DNA of 64,000 bases, taken from contig CM060963.1 of NCBI GenBank assembly GCA_030765045.1, positions 97,087,176 through 97,151,175 of the forward strand, given 5' to 3'. The notes beneath the pieces are model-generated. The model saw nothing but the letters and a program-made list of their open reading frames with translations, searched no databases and was not told the DNA's origin. A program made the translations under genes and the position numbers. The DNA is from Tenodera sinensis. Its lineage: Eukaryota; Arthropoda; Insecta; Mantodea; Mantidae. Positions 21,323 through 32,258 of the stretch are shown here, in pieces; the first letter of the stretch is position 1; each line of letters opens with the position of its first letter.

Positions 21323-21531
21323 AGAGAGTGACTCTTGGCTGGCTAACAGCTAGAGGGCATTTGATGAAGTGTCCGACTTATATATAGGTGAGAGGGACCT
21401 CTTCTCATCTCTTATTGGTTATCTGTACACCAATCACTACTGTGTGGCAATTTCCAAAGCAGTCCCTCTCACTTATATATAAGTCGGGTGCTCCATCATG
21501 CCTTCTACGTTAAGCAGCCAAGGGTTACTCT

Positions 21532-21566
21532 CTGAAGATGCCCACCGCAGTCTTGGGTGAAATGTC
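21532..21566 (+). ncRNA. Hammerhead-ribozyme-like core, partly decayed
   Basis: CUGAAGA at 21532-21538, stem II GCCCA with UGGGU, GAAAU, then GUC at 21564-21566. Closing pair 15.2-16.2 would be a U-G wobble. It is the inverted partner of 21288-21322. Confidence 0.45.
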
Positions 21567-21637
21567 AGATACCTATTCATTGACTGGACCACGGCTTGCA
21601 AGCCTGGAAACTATGTTCTATTGGATTATTAGTGAAG

Positions 21638-22422
21638 AACAATTCTGTACCGTTCATTACATAAATATTAACAGAAATGTTGAAGAGAAATTTATTTGCT
21701 TTACAGATTAAATTCTGAGAGAAAAGCAGATTCTCTTTTGAATCATATTCTCAATATTATCAAGCATTCTTTCAGACAGTGATAAAAGATGAAACCTCCG
21801 AAGGGCAATTCAGTTTATGTTTGGTCATATTTTAATTAATTGTACAATATTAGTTGGTACATACCTGAGTACATGCGTGTGTGTGTAAGTGCATGAGTTG
21901 AAACACCCAACATCACTTACATATATTTGTCTTGAAGTTTCAAGAGCTTAACTTGCTCCCATCCTCAGAAATCACACTAATAGAGCACATGAGATGCACC
22001 AAATACAAACAGATGTATAAGTCTGCAGTTGCACACCATTTTTGCACATCCAATCAGATCATGCCGAATGTAAAACTTTTAAAAGCCATAAAATATGCTA
22101 CAGAATTGAATACTTGGGAGAAGATTCTAATCATAAAAAGCAAACTCTGCTTTGTGAATTTTGATTTGCCACCACCAAACCCATTATGGAAGTTCATGAC
22201 TGCACCACCAGATGTCAACTCAAACAACCACACACCAGAGTCAGTTGGACACTTCTGATAATGGGAGCAAGTTTAGCTCTTGAAACTGGTCAAGATATAC
22301 ATATACATATACATGCAAGTACTGTTAAGTGTTTCAACTCGACTCAATTTTTTATAATTTAGATTCATATCACTGTTACTAGCGTATTTAAATATATGCA
22401 AATGTATACTCTTATTTTCCAG
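21638..22422. other. Intron sequence, no recognised element
   Basis: Contains a long imperfect inverted repeat: TTGAAACACCCAAC ... CAAGAGCTTAACTTGCTCCC near 21898-21960 and GGGAGCAAGTTTAGCTCTTG ... GTTTCAA near 22263-22337. The centre has a short frame with no recognised domain. This is probably another foldback element. Confidence 0.45.
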
Positions 22423-22705
22423 ACCATGGAGCTAATGCACTGGATTCAGACCCTACAGCTGAAGTAAGCCATTTCCACGTGCGACTTAGTAGCCTGGCTG
22501 TGGTACTATTGCATGATGACATCCTCACTCTCTCTGTGGAAAGTGATGGAACTACACTTGCTCGCTCCTCAGTTCAGCAGATGAAAACTGTTGCACAAGA
22601 ATTTTTTGCTGAACTAGGACTCTTTGCTATAACTGGCTATGGTAGCAAGGATTTTGAGCAAGCCAAAGAGAAGTTTGTTAAAGCCTGTCAGCTGAACCAC
22701 ATAAG
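22423..22705 (+). CDS. Atg2: Atg2 exon d
   Basis: Acceptor CTTATTTTCCAG before 22423; donor GTGAAG after 22705. This 283-bp exon is the largest and one of the most informative. It reads SHFHVRLSSLAVVLLHDDIL, then SSVQQMKTVAQEFFAELGLF and GYGSKDFEQAKEKF, ending ACQLNHI and continuing with the arginine shared with exon e. The pattern of a beta-strand pair with an acidic leucine motif, then the helical GLFA ... GYG-KDF-KA segment followed by LNHLRL, is a conserved stretch of Atg2A/B-type proteins. It would form part of the hydrophobic lipid-carrying groove. No frameshift or stop interrupts it. Confidence 0.88.
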
Positions 22706-22984
22706 GTGAAGTTATTTTGTTCAATCTTGAATTTTTATCTACCAAAACTTGGGTGGTTAAAAACAACACTCGGAAAAGATTCTAAGAAAATGTGAAAGAT
22801 GGGAATTTTCTACTCACATGAATAAAAGCAACCACATTTCTTGTCTTATATCTTTCTCTGTGCACAATAAAGAAAGAAATGTAAGCTTTATTGTTAGTGA
22901 ACATGTATAATAACACAGTAGCAACTCATTAATAACAGAAGTTCAGTGGTACAGGTATGTAGATGAAAATTAATTTTGCTTTTG

Positions 22985-23072
22985 CACATGGTAAACAGAG
23001 AAGATATTGCATTCCATCCAAAAATATGATCCCGAGAGATCACTGAAAACACACATTTTAAATCCTCTGAAC

Positions 23073-23080
<8 letters not shown>
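22985..23080 (+). repeat. Repeat R, short 5' fragment
   Basis: AGATATTGCATTCCATCCAA and the CACTGAAAACACACATTTT block match the start of repeat R. It is followed by an A run and (AT)n. Confidence 0.5.
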
Positions 23081-23107
<27 letters not shown>

Positions 23108-23138
23108 AAAGAGAGAGAAAAAGGAGTGGTTTAAAACA

Positions 23139-23240
23139 AGGAAATTGAAGCTATTAACAGTGAAACAAGAGAATCTGAAGTAAGAGCAAATTACAAACTA
23201 AAAGCTTCACTTACCTTAGTAATATTGCAAATTCTTCAAT
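23139..23240 (+). repeat. MITE-M copy with intact TTAA-type site
   Basis: Contains TTGAAGCTATTAACAGTGAA and ACTAAAAGCTTCACTTACCTT. It shows the unoccupied version of the site used by the piggyBac insertion at 12352-14268. Confidence 0.65.
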
Positions 23241-23746
23241 AACTGAATAGTTTCAAGTTACACCCAACTGACTTTCAAAGCTATCCAAACAAGTTACCAT
23301 AGCTGCTGATGCTCAACTCAAAGATCCATTTCTTGCCAACCTCTGTAACCAAAAGCCTATAAATATAATCTATTGGTGGTATTTCAAAATTCATAATGTG
23401 GTTCCTGTTTTTTAAAATGACCATCTTTTCACAAACCATTACATCTAAATTCATTTAATTGTTTTAATAACTTAACCTCTGGATTTATTTATGATTAAAT
23501 GACCAAAAATGATCTGCTACAGCTGATTTATCAATCTGTTTATATTTAATATTTCTAAACTGCTCCTTCATTCTGGTTTCTAAATGACATGTAGCTTTAT
23601 CAATATAAACCTTTCACAACCCAAAAAGCTAAATTGAATTTTTTTTTTATAATTTGGAATTTTATCCTTTTTAGAAAAATTTAGTAAACTTTAAATTATA
23701 ATGTAAATTAGCAAATTTTGTATATTAAATTTATTTTGAGGGACCA
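23241..23746. other. Intron sequence, mostly unassigned
   Basis: AT-rich. The first part may extend the MITE-M copy (compare the TTTCAAGTTGACTCCAACT wording at 25447). Nothing else is recognised. Confidence 0.3.
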
Positions 23747-23758
23747 AAGTTATTCCAT

Positions 23759-24116
23759 GACTGCCTCCGTAGCGCAGTTGGTAGCGTGCTTGCCTCTGGC
23801 GTGGAGTACCCGGGTTCGATCCCCGGTACCAGCATGGGGATTTTGTCCCCTCTGGGAGGTCTGGCACGGGGTGCACTCAGCCTCGTTAGGTCCCGGGGGG
23901 ACCAATTGAGGAGCTACTTGATGGAGAAGTAGCGGCCCCAGGTCTAAAAGACCGCATAACTGGCCGGGAGGGTTCGGGGCGCTGACCATGTCCCACCCTC
24001 CAGTTCTGCACCTCACCAATGACGCCTGTAGTGGGCAGAGGTGGGGGACGCAGCAGCTGGGTGGTAGGCCTTGGCCCCTCGTGGGCTGTCGCGCTGGGGT
24101 TCAGTTAGTTTAGTTA
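23759..24116 (+). repeat. SINE-B, full-length tRNA-derived copy
   Basis: The tRNA-like head has an A box TAGCGCAGTTGG at 23770-23781 and a B box GGTTCGATCCC at 23813-23823. A GC-rich body of about 270 bp follows, shared with 3751-4018 (minus) and 57079-57295. Flanked by a 12-bp duplication with one mismatch, ending TATTCCAT (23747-23758 and 24117-24128). The internal boxes would be an RNA polymerase III promoter. It moves only with LINE machinery supplied by another element. Confidence 0.9.
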
Positions 24117-24436
24117 AAGCTATTCCATATTTTTTAAACATTTTTATAAGTTTTTTTATTAGCTCAAGGATGGTAAGTAAACTTTTTAAAAATACAATCA
24201 TCTTTTATTTTCTTGAGGGTAGAAACTTCTTTAACCCTTTATTGCCTGGTGTGTCTTATAAGATACATAAGCTTTTTTTCCTATTTGTACTAGTTTTAAC
24301 TTTTTTTTCTTCTATATTCTTGTTATACTGTCCATCACCAATTAAAAATACATATTTGAGACCGTTTAAATTGTAAAAAATTATTTTTTTTACAATTTAT
24401 ATTGTAGTGTTTTTTTTTTTTGTTCTTTTTTAAAGA

Positions 24437-24720
24437 AAAGAAGCAAAATCCATGCAACCGCAGTCAAATGATACCCCATCATCATCCATGCGTGCCATCA
24501 CACCAATTATTTTACGTGGGCCCTCCCCGTCCTTTACCACAGGCACATTTGACTGCGGTTGCCGAGACTCGAACTCACGACCTCAGGCTTTGAGTGCATG
24601 GCCAGTGCACTACGTGTTGCTTTAACGATCATGGCTATCCGAGCCAGCAGGCTGAAGGCCTCCCAGACCGCCTAATCTAAACCGGTTTCGAATTAGAGGA
24701 AGAACGGCATATGTAGCAAA
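24437..24720 (-). repeat. SINE-E-like repeat (tRNA-type B box)
   Basis: A GC-richer block in AT-rich intron. On the minus strand a B-box-like segment (reverse of GACTCGAACTCACGA, near 24568) and an upstream tRNA-like head are visible. A short inverted repeat, GCAACCGCAGTCAAATG and CATTTGACTGCGGTTGC, brackets 24459-24566. Only one copy is in the window, so the family call is tentative. Confidence 0.5.
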
Positions 24721-24844
24721 GCAATAGAGGGTTAACAGCCTTTTGATATTTAAATTTTTTTACCTTTTTATGTATAAAATCTGTATTAAAACAAGACTCT
24801 ATTGAATATGAAATAGGAAGAAATAGTCCTTATTCAACATGAAA

Positions 24845-25783
24845 GGTTGATCAGACTCCATTCAATACATGGAACAAGATAATTTTACATATACACTAAA
24901 GAATCAGGGGAGCTTTCTTTCCAAAATTCAAGACATCAAGAAGAATGTAGACCTTCCTAATTTAAAGGTAACTTCATATCTAAAGTCAATCCAATACAAA
25001 CATTAGACATCACATATTATTTACACCTGACAGAAGAAGTTAAGAAAAGTGATATTCCAACTAGTGTTCTACAATTATTGTCATTAGAGACAATCCATAC
25101 TAGATTTCCAGAACATGAATGGCTCCATGTTTATACTGATGGATCACTGATATCAAACCAAAACGGAGCAGGGGCTGGAGTCATGTGTCACCTCTTTTAA
25201 GTTATGGAACTACAAACTTTGATGGAGAAATTGAAGCAATTCGAATGGTCCTACAAAATCTTTTGTACAGAATCTCACATTTTCATCAAGCAGTTATTCT
25301 TTCAGATTCCAGGGCAGCAATTATAGCAATTACTTCCAAGTTGTCACCAAAAAACCAAACTATTATAGAATCTAAAGTAAGAACAAATTTGAAACTAAAA
25401 GCCTCACTTATCTTAGTAATATCACAAGTTCTTTTGCTGCTAACATGTTTCAAGTTGACTCCAACTCATTCTCAAAGCTATACAAAAAATAAAAGATGAG
25501 AACTATGAAACATTCAAACAGTAATTCCTGAGTATCGTCAGAAAATGGCAGTTGCAACCTTCAGGTTGATTACAGGACATGATTGTGCGGCAAAACATTT
25601 GAACAGAATTGCTCCACCTCACCACTCTGTCCTCTATTTGATCTGCAAGAGAAAATAGACCAAGACCACCTTCAAATATGCCTGGCCACTTCCAGCTCCC
25701 CATACATCAGTGAAAAATATTGGAGAGCAAGAGGACTAATGACTTCATTGTCAGAAATCCAGCATTAGCCAACAACAATATAG
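24845..25783 (+). pseudogene. LINE-A 5'-truncated copy (RNase H and 3' end)
   Basis: Opposite-strand relative of 32259-34250. Frames broken by stops still spell ETIHTRFPEHEWLHVYTDGS (start of an RNase H domain, catalytic D in YTDGS), then NFDGEIEAIRMVLQNLLY with the conserved E, and DSRAAIIAI with the next catalytic D. After that come NIQTVIPEYRQKMAVATFRL and the terminal segment ending SLSEIQH and the CAACAACA tail. A MITE-M fragment interrupts the RNase H part at about 25370-25490. Pseudogene, moderately old. Confidence 0.82.
25370..25490 (+). repeat. MITE-M fragment inside the LINE-A copy
   Basis: GAATCTAAAGTAAGAACAAA, AAAGCCTCACTTATCTTAGT and the following words match MITE-M at 23139-23240 and 30650-30900. 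It breaks the RNase H frame after SPKNQTII. Confidence 0.6.
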
Positions 25784-25789
25784 AGTTAG

Positions 25790-26477
25790 TGTTACTTTGA
25801 GTTTTATTATAGTTTGTTATAAACCTCCTCTTCTCTCTAGTTGAACCTAAACAATAAGGTATTTGCGTGATACTTAAAACATTGGTTATGATGTGGCTCA
25901 CTGATGCCTGACCAACAGCAATGTTATCTTGATACTCTTCTTATGCACAATAACAAAGTGCTGTTTGAACTTATTGACATGTTCAAGCCTTAGTTGTCTT
26001 TATCATATAGGTTAGGATGAACCAGTTATGTCACCTTCTAGCATTTGCTTTACTAAACCTGTGTATTGCTGTAGTATGTATGTTTTTCTCTGCTGTCTTA
26101 TTTAATGAGTACTTTGCATAGCAGCCATACCTATATTTTCATTGTCATCCATTTCAGAAAAATGATTTGCCTTTTAATTGTCCCTCTGAGGTACACCAAA
26201 ATTTGTGCTGGCCTTAGGTGCCTGATACCCAGACCAGTACAGGTCGTTTATGAATAAGAAATTTGATGGACCATTGTAAATCCACCAGAAACAGTAATTT
26301 GGTATGCGGCAAAATCAAGTATAAATACTATCCTACGAAATTATTCCACCTCCAAAATGCTGTTAAAATACATGTCGTTTCCATGTTTCGTCAGTAATGA
26401 CATTTTTATACTTTTTTATAGGAACTGTAAACACTATATCTTACATCTAATGGTTAGTACCGATATTGCACATATAA
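25790..26477. other. Intron sequence, no recognised element
   Basis: AT-rich, no repeat shared within the window, no exon-like frame. Confidence 0.3.
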
Positions 26478-26479
26478 TA

Positions 26480-26954
26480 CAGTAGAACCCCACTAATACA
26501 AACCCTGAAGGTTAAAATTCTGGATAATCTAAATATAAAGTCCAGTTTTTCTTTTAATGTACAGGAAGTATGTTTTCATTTGGTTGGCATCATAGTGCAC
26601 AGTGTGACACAAACAAGCACCTGTTCTGCATTAATTTATGAGCGAAAAGCATAAATTACTATAGAATGACTGCCAACAATGGCAAAACAAACTGAACTAC
26701 CTATGTACCACCACTATTGCATGTGATTGTCCATGTCCACGGTTTAGAAGAATACATTGTCCTTATGTTGAACACATTGTCATTATGTTATGCATGGTAA
26801 TTGCAATGCTGTCACTTCCTCAAATTGCTACGCTGTTACCTTATATCTGCTAATCCTATAGCTGAATTTACATTTTGTATTTTGGATAGTGCGAACATTT
26901 CCAAATCCAAACAGACCACAGCCCCAATTAATTTGGACTAGCAGGTTTCTACTG
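26480..26954. mobile_element. Small pogo/Tigger-type element (475 bp)
   Basis: Left end CAGTAGAACCCCACTAATAC and right end, inverted, CAGTAGAAACCTGCTAGTCC, each flanked by TA (26478-26479 and 26955-26956). CAGTAGAACC with a TA target is typical of pogo/Tigger ends. No transposase frame, so it is non-autonomous. Confidence 0.75.
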
Positions 26955-27148
26955 TATATTTATGTCCAGGAGTTGTACTTAGTATTTAGTTACAGAAATA
27001 AAATAAATTGTATAAATATACATCTGGATTTTAAATCAGATAGCTAAAGCAGATAGTTAAAGCTTCAAAAGCATATACAATAAAAATTGACTGAAATAGT
27101 TTAAAGTTATGAGAAAAAAGCCTTCTATAACAGAAATAATTTTTACAG

Positions 27149-27305
27149 GCTAATAGCAGCACCAGTAATCGTAGAAGGTAATGAAAAAACAACTCCTCAT
27201 GTATCTTCTGTGGGAGGCACTTTGACTGGAGCCAGTCTTGAGGTTTTGGAATGCCTTATAGATAAGAAAACTCCAACTCAGCCAGCTAATGTTGAATATG
27301 TAGAG
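27149..27305 (+). CDS. Atg2: Atg2 exon e
   Basis: Acceptor ATAATTTTTACAG before 27149; donor GTGAGC after 27305. The first base completes the arginine of exon d. The translation reads LIAAPVIVEGNEKTT, then GGTLTGASLEVLECLID and ends NVEYVE on a codon border. The LNHLRL-AAP-V-EG followed by a SL-ASLE-LECL segment is what I expect of Atg2 at this position, so d and e support each other. A branch and pyrimidine tract are visible in front of the acceptor. Confidence 0.87.
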
Positions 27306-27661
27306 GTGAGCTAACATATTTCCGCAAGTTGTATACTGTAATTTTTGTTGCAGAATGCGCCCACAAATGTTTGTTTCCTGTCTACATTCAGCATGCCTAA
27401 GTTATTGATGGTTGGAACAAATAGCAGAATTGGGATATTTTCCCATACATTGAGTTGGAAGATAGCAAGTAACATTAAATTTCTCTCTGTGTGTGGGCCC
27501 TTACATAAATTGCATTTTGTATCACCCCTGCACTCAGCTCATGATGCCATGGAGCAGTTTCCTATTCTCCAGCTAAATTAGTTATTTAATTCTCCTTGTT
27601 ATTATAACAATATACTATCTTTCACTGCATCCATACTGTGTATTAAACAAGTATACCTGTA

Positions 27662-28190
27662 TGAGAGGTAGAACTGGAACTTTAAAATTCAAAGCCACAG
27701 CTGGGATTTGAACCACAGACCCTCTGCTTACTAGGCAGGTGCTCTAACCATTAAGCTACTGAGACAACCTGCCAGAATGGCATTGAATTCTCAAACCAGT
27801 TCATATTTTTCCCAGTAAACCACAAAGGCAGTCTCACATCAGAGACAACTACCCCAATGGTGACTTACTATTGCAAGTACTTTATGTCCTGGGATTAAAT
27901 AACCTTCAGATGGTAATTATTATTTATTTATGCCAACAAACTTACTGTTGGTGTTTTTAAACACACAAACCGTGTGTGGGCAATGTTTGAGAGGTAGAAC
28001 TGGAACTTAAAAATGCAATGCCACAGCTGGGATTTGAACCACAGACCCTCCGCTTACTAGCTGGGTACTCTAACCATTAAGCTACTGTGACAACCTGCCA
28101 GAATGACATTGAATTCTCAAACCGGTTCATATTTTTCCCAGTAAACACAGGGTCTGTGGTTCAACAGTAAATTTGTTGGCATAAGTAAAT
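27662..28190 (-). repeat. SINE-A cluster, minus copies
   Basis: A long-form minus copy (about 27662-27980) includes the middle segment seen at 1719-1967 and the full reversed tail. A second head (about 27987-28130) follows, then a fragment of tail words. Reversed B boxes GGATTTGAACC are at about 27710 and 28031. Confidence 0.78.
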
Positions 28191-30215
28191 GTACAATTTA
28201 TGTCTAAGTAAATTTTTTTGTAGAGTGAACCATTTCGGAGATATTCCTTGTTATTTGTGTGAGTTTTGGAAAACTTAAACTTTTGTCAAATAGAACATCG
28301 TTATTCATTTTTGTATATGTTAACCATGCAAAGAGAACGGAATTTGAAAGCTTTATAAGATTTCACAATCGCTCAAAGCCTACTGTATTCCCATATTCCC
28401 CTTGCTTCTACAAGGAAATAAGCAATAAGATAATTTCTGCAAATGTTTTATCTCCTAGTTAAGAAAGTAATAACACAACTTAAACCCAAAACATCATGTG
28501 GGTGGGATGAAATTATCAAAGAAATGAGATTAGTGGCCTACTCTGCCAATTAATAAACCATTCCCTCACAACAGGTACTTTTCCAGAGAGAATGAAGTAT
28601 GCACAGCCCTTCACAAAGGCAGGGAAAAAGAATTCAAAAACTACTGACCAATCTCCATTCTTCCTACCTTCTCCACCATTTTGGAAAAAATTGTTCATTC
28701 CTAACTTCATATCTTGAATACTTTGACAAGTTAAGTAGTTCCCAACATGGTTTCCATGAAAAATGCTCAACAATTACTGCCTTGATAAATCTGGTAAATG
28801 ATGCCTCTAAAATGATTGACAAAAACAGCATACAGCCATACTAATATGTGACAACTCTAAAGGATTTGACTGCATTGCACTTGACATAGGCAAATTAACA
28901 TTTTATGGCATAAGAAAGACTGAACTGAAATGGTTTGAAAATTATCTTCAAAATTGAAAACAAAGAATTACTGCAGGTAGCCAAACAGGTAATTGGAAGC
29001 TAATAAAAACCAGAGTTCCTCAGGGAAGGGTCTGTTATACATATTATATACAAATAACCTTCCAAATTGTCTAATTGGGAAAACAATTATGTATGCCGAT
29101 GACACATCTGTCTTGCAAAAAGGGCAAAACTGTGAGGAACTACGACAAAATGCAAAAGAAACACTAAATCACTAAAAACATGGTTCCACAGCAATGGGTT
29201 AAAACTAAATGGTATTAAACACCCATTATGCAATTCAATACCCAGTGTAAAAACTGTTATAAGAACATCCTTACAGGTTCAGTAAATCATGCATATACTT
29301 AAAAAAATGTTGTGCGTCTACTTAAATAAGCATTTAAAATGGGAAGAACACATCCAGAACATACCTAAAAATTAAATAGCACATGTTTTACTATGAGCTG
29401 CACAGCAAAAACAGCCAACTTAGAAACAAGAAAAATTGTGTACTTCAGTTACCTTCATTCCATAATGACATACAGGATTATACTATGGGGAAAATGCCTC
29501 AGGCTGGGAAACCATCTTTAAAAGACAAAAGAAAATAATATAATGACATGAACTAAACCCAAAGAATCTAGTAGAGATGTGTTCAAAAACATAAAAATCC
29601 TAAACCTACCATCACAATATCTATAGAAATTAAATAAATATACACATACAAACTTGAAAACACTATATATTCACAAAATTATCACTGTCACAGAACAAGA
29701 ACTAAAAAGAAGCTGAAACCTATCATGCATAGGTTGGCTCTATATGAGAAAAGCCCACTATGTGCAGAATAAAAGTCTACAATAAATTACCCAGCAATAT
29801 CAGAGCAATTAAGACACAGGACATCTTAGCAAAACGCTAAAAAGTCTATTAATTGACAAGGCCTACTACCCAGTAGAGGAATATATGAATGATGAGCTGA
29901 TGTCTTTTTTCAACTTATCTTGGGAAAATTTAAGTTTCTTTTATATAATATATTAAAACTTATTATCTAAGGAAAGTAGTATAGACATGTATATTGTACA
30001 CTTTGTTCTAATTTTGTTTATGTAAACTATGTATTGTTAATACTTATTAATGAGTCACCAATTTACTAAGCTTTTGCTCAAAAATTGTAAGTGTGTGTGA
30101 CAATAAACCATCTTATGTTAACTAACATGAAGAAGATATAGGAATAAAAGTTTGTAAGAATGGTCAGTACAAGAGTAGAGAAAGTCATGTGAGTGCAACA
30201 CATCAGATGTTTTGC
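28190..30215 (+). repeat. Repeat R 3' part, split by LINE-C
   Basis: 28190-28462 matches R from the AATTTATGTCT block to AATGTTT(T)ATCTC; 30119-30215 resumes at AACTAACATGAAGAAGATAT and ends AACACATCAGAT. In the fullest copy these two pieces are contiguous (near 13883), so LINE-C inserted exactly there. Confidence 0.75.
28463..30118 (+). pseudogene. LINE-C: decayed Jockey/CR1-type reverse transcriptase
   Basis: Pieces in shifting frames follow the order of a non-LTR reverse transcriptase: an ITQLKPKTSCGWDEI segment, LNHSLTTGTFPERMKYA, a (decayed) NYRPISLLP region, YLEYFDKLSSSQHGF, a degraded catalytic A block around NSKGFDCI, FYGIRKTELKWFENYL, VPQG, then CLIGKTIMYADDTSVLQKGQ with the YADD catalytic pair. 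The endonuclease is missing, so it is 5'-truncated. The 3' end is near the word CAATAAACCATCTTATG. It has many stops and is old. It is a different lineage from LINE-A and LINE-B, with no RNase H domain visible. Confidence 0.85.
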
Positions 30216-30416
30216 TTTTAGGACCCCCTTTCATTATTTGTCACAATTCGTTGAGCCAAATGCTATTTGTCAAACAACTTAATTTGTGAATTTTACATAA
30301 AGTGTCTTATATTTGTAACAATTTCCGTGAGTACCAGCTTTTGCATACATACTTCTCCAAAAATTGTCCACTAATAGTGTGTTTATTAGTTACATATGAG
30401 TTTCTTTGTGTTGTAG

Positions 30417-30565
30417 TTGCTGAAGTTCAACAGAAAGAAAAATGGAGATGAGTCTTCTTATGTTCTTGGATCACAGCCAGATTTGAAATTGCATTTCAAA
30501 TACTTGGAGAAGTCTGTTAAGCATGGGCATACAAGACGCTATAATCAGCCTCTCACAGATATTTC
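30417..30565 (+). CDS. Atg2: Atg2 exon f
   Basis: Acceptor TTTGTGTTGTAG before 30417; donor GTATGT after 30565. It starts on a codon border, as required by exon e, and reads LLKFNRKKNGDESSYVLGSQ, then LKLHFKYLEKSVKHG and RRYNQPLTDI, with two bases left for the serine completed in exon g. The lysine-rich strand pairs and the polar turn fit a repeating-groove segment of Atg2. The next exon is 22.9 kb away, across the most heavily invaded intron of the window. Confidence 0.82.
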
Positions 30566-30649
30566 GTATGTATTAATTTTTTTTACTAGTATTGTTTATA
30601 GAACATTTTTACTATTAGCATAATGCTTTAAATGCAGGGATGAACAGGA

Positions 30650-30900
30650 TGCATGATATAAAATAAAAGCAAACTCAGAGACTAAAAGCTTCACTTATCT
30701 TAGTAATGCTGTAAGTTCTTTAAAATTCCAGACAATTGTTTGTTGATGAGACCATTAAGAATGTGGTGGATGATCATCATGAAACAATTGTCTGGTATTT
30801 TAAAGAACTTACAGCATTACTAAGGTAAGTGAAGCTTTTAATCTCTAAGTTTGTTTTTATTTTAGATTCTGTTGCTTCACTGTTAACAGTTTCAGTTTTT
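30650..30900. repeat. MITE-M palindromic copy
   Basis: CTAAAAGCTTCACTTATCTT ... AATTCCAGACAATTGT pairs with ACAATTGTCTGGTATTTTAA ... TTAGTAATGC-type words in reverse up to AAGCTTTTAATCTC. The arms are about 90 bp. The right end continues into the family word TGTTGCTTCACTGTTAACAG. This copy shows that MITE-M is itself a hairpin-forming element. Confidence 0.7.
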
Positions 30901-32258
30901 CATTGAAGGATGCATGATAATTAAACATCTTGAAGAAACAAGCAAATTCAAGTGCATGTTAGACTCTCAAAATTGATGAAACTGTTTCTACACAGTAAAT
31001 TTAAAGGATGAAATAACTTTTCATAAAAAGGTTACAAAATTAAGAATATTACGCTTGATCAAAGAAAACCCATCTTGACATTGGTTGTTATTTAGAACAT
31101 ACTACTAACACTTGAATCCGTCCACTGATTCCATTCATCATGGTGATCTTAAAATATTTAAACATGTTTAAAACTATTTTTTATAAAATACATGCCTAAT
31201 GTCTTTTAAGTACACAAAAATGTATTAAATCTACATTTATTCTGAAGCTACTTTAAATAACAGTGGTGCACTAATTCAGTATAGCATCAAGGTTTAAAAT
31301 TTTCTATTGGAAATGATTTCATAGCATTTCTAAATAGACAGTTTCTAACTGTGGCTAACTTTTGTAAGCCTAAATATTTATTAAGAACTGCATTTTCAAT
31401 GTACCTGTTATTATTAGGATCATTCAGAAAGTAGGTTTCCATAGAGCTGTAAACAGAAAGAAAATGAACGCCAGCATGGAATCCTTTATTGGAACAGATG
31501 TAGCAATCAATGAGCTACTTTTCAACATGTTGAAGCGGTTTTAATTTGACGATAACTATGTAATGGCGCTTAGCTTGCCATATGTTGATGTGCCATACGA
31601 AGCAGTATTTTTAAATGACTTTTAACTAGCCACACATTGCGGCAACATATTAAGCAGTATTTATATATATCGAGGCTAGTAATGGTGCTGAGGTGCACTT
31701 TTATAGCTGCTTTAAATATCTGCTTTGGCTTAGTTTAAGTCAGAGAGCTAGATGACCCTTCTTATATCTTGGGTACAGCACCGGACCAATGATAGTTTTT
31801 GGCTACATTATTTCCCTTGTATTGTTTTTGATATGCTTTATTTCTCCTTGCAGTTTAACACTGAAAATACAACACTTAATCACAATTAGTAAGCAAAATT
31901 TTCTGTCCTTTCATTGTTGATTTAACAATCGAAGTCTGTGAAACACCATATGCACTCTGCATTATTTCTTGTACTGTTGCTTTTATAATTTCTTATGTTT
32001 TATATTCGGGTTATATTTTAATCTTATGTTTAATTACCACTATATATAATAATATCAATCATTGCACTGTAGATAGAAGTCCATTTTACATTTTTGGTTA
32101 TTGATTAAACAAGTGAAGTCATCTCCTGTTATTATTTTCGAGGGCTTAGAAAGAAGCTGCTTCAGTCTTCATTACCGGAATTGAGATACTTGCCACACCT
32201 TGTGATCAATTTTTGTATTGCATGTCGAAGTATGTTCCCTAGGATAGGAACCAACGCT
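30901..32258. other. Intron sequence with a possible mariner end
   Basis: Near 31418-31540, the words ATCATTCAGAAAGTAGGTTTCC followed by ATCCTTTATTGGAACAGATG resemble a mariner terminus with a decayed minus-strand frame. The rest is unassigned. Confidence 0.35.

Larger units (their letters stand above)
21193..21625. mobile_element. Palindromic element with a hammerhead core on each arm
   Basis: Left arm CCAATAGAACATA ... CCAGGCTTGTAGGC returns inverted as GCTTGCAAGCCTGG ... TATGTTCTATTGG at the right. It is flanked by 12-bp direct repeats that differ at one position (21181-21192 and 21626-21637). It has the same layout as 6236-6656 but a different sequence, so it is a distinct family. The arms are more diverged from one another, so it is probably older. 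Confidence 0.72.
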
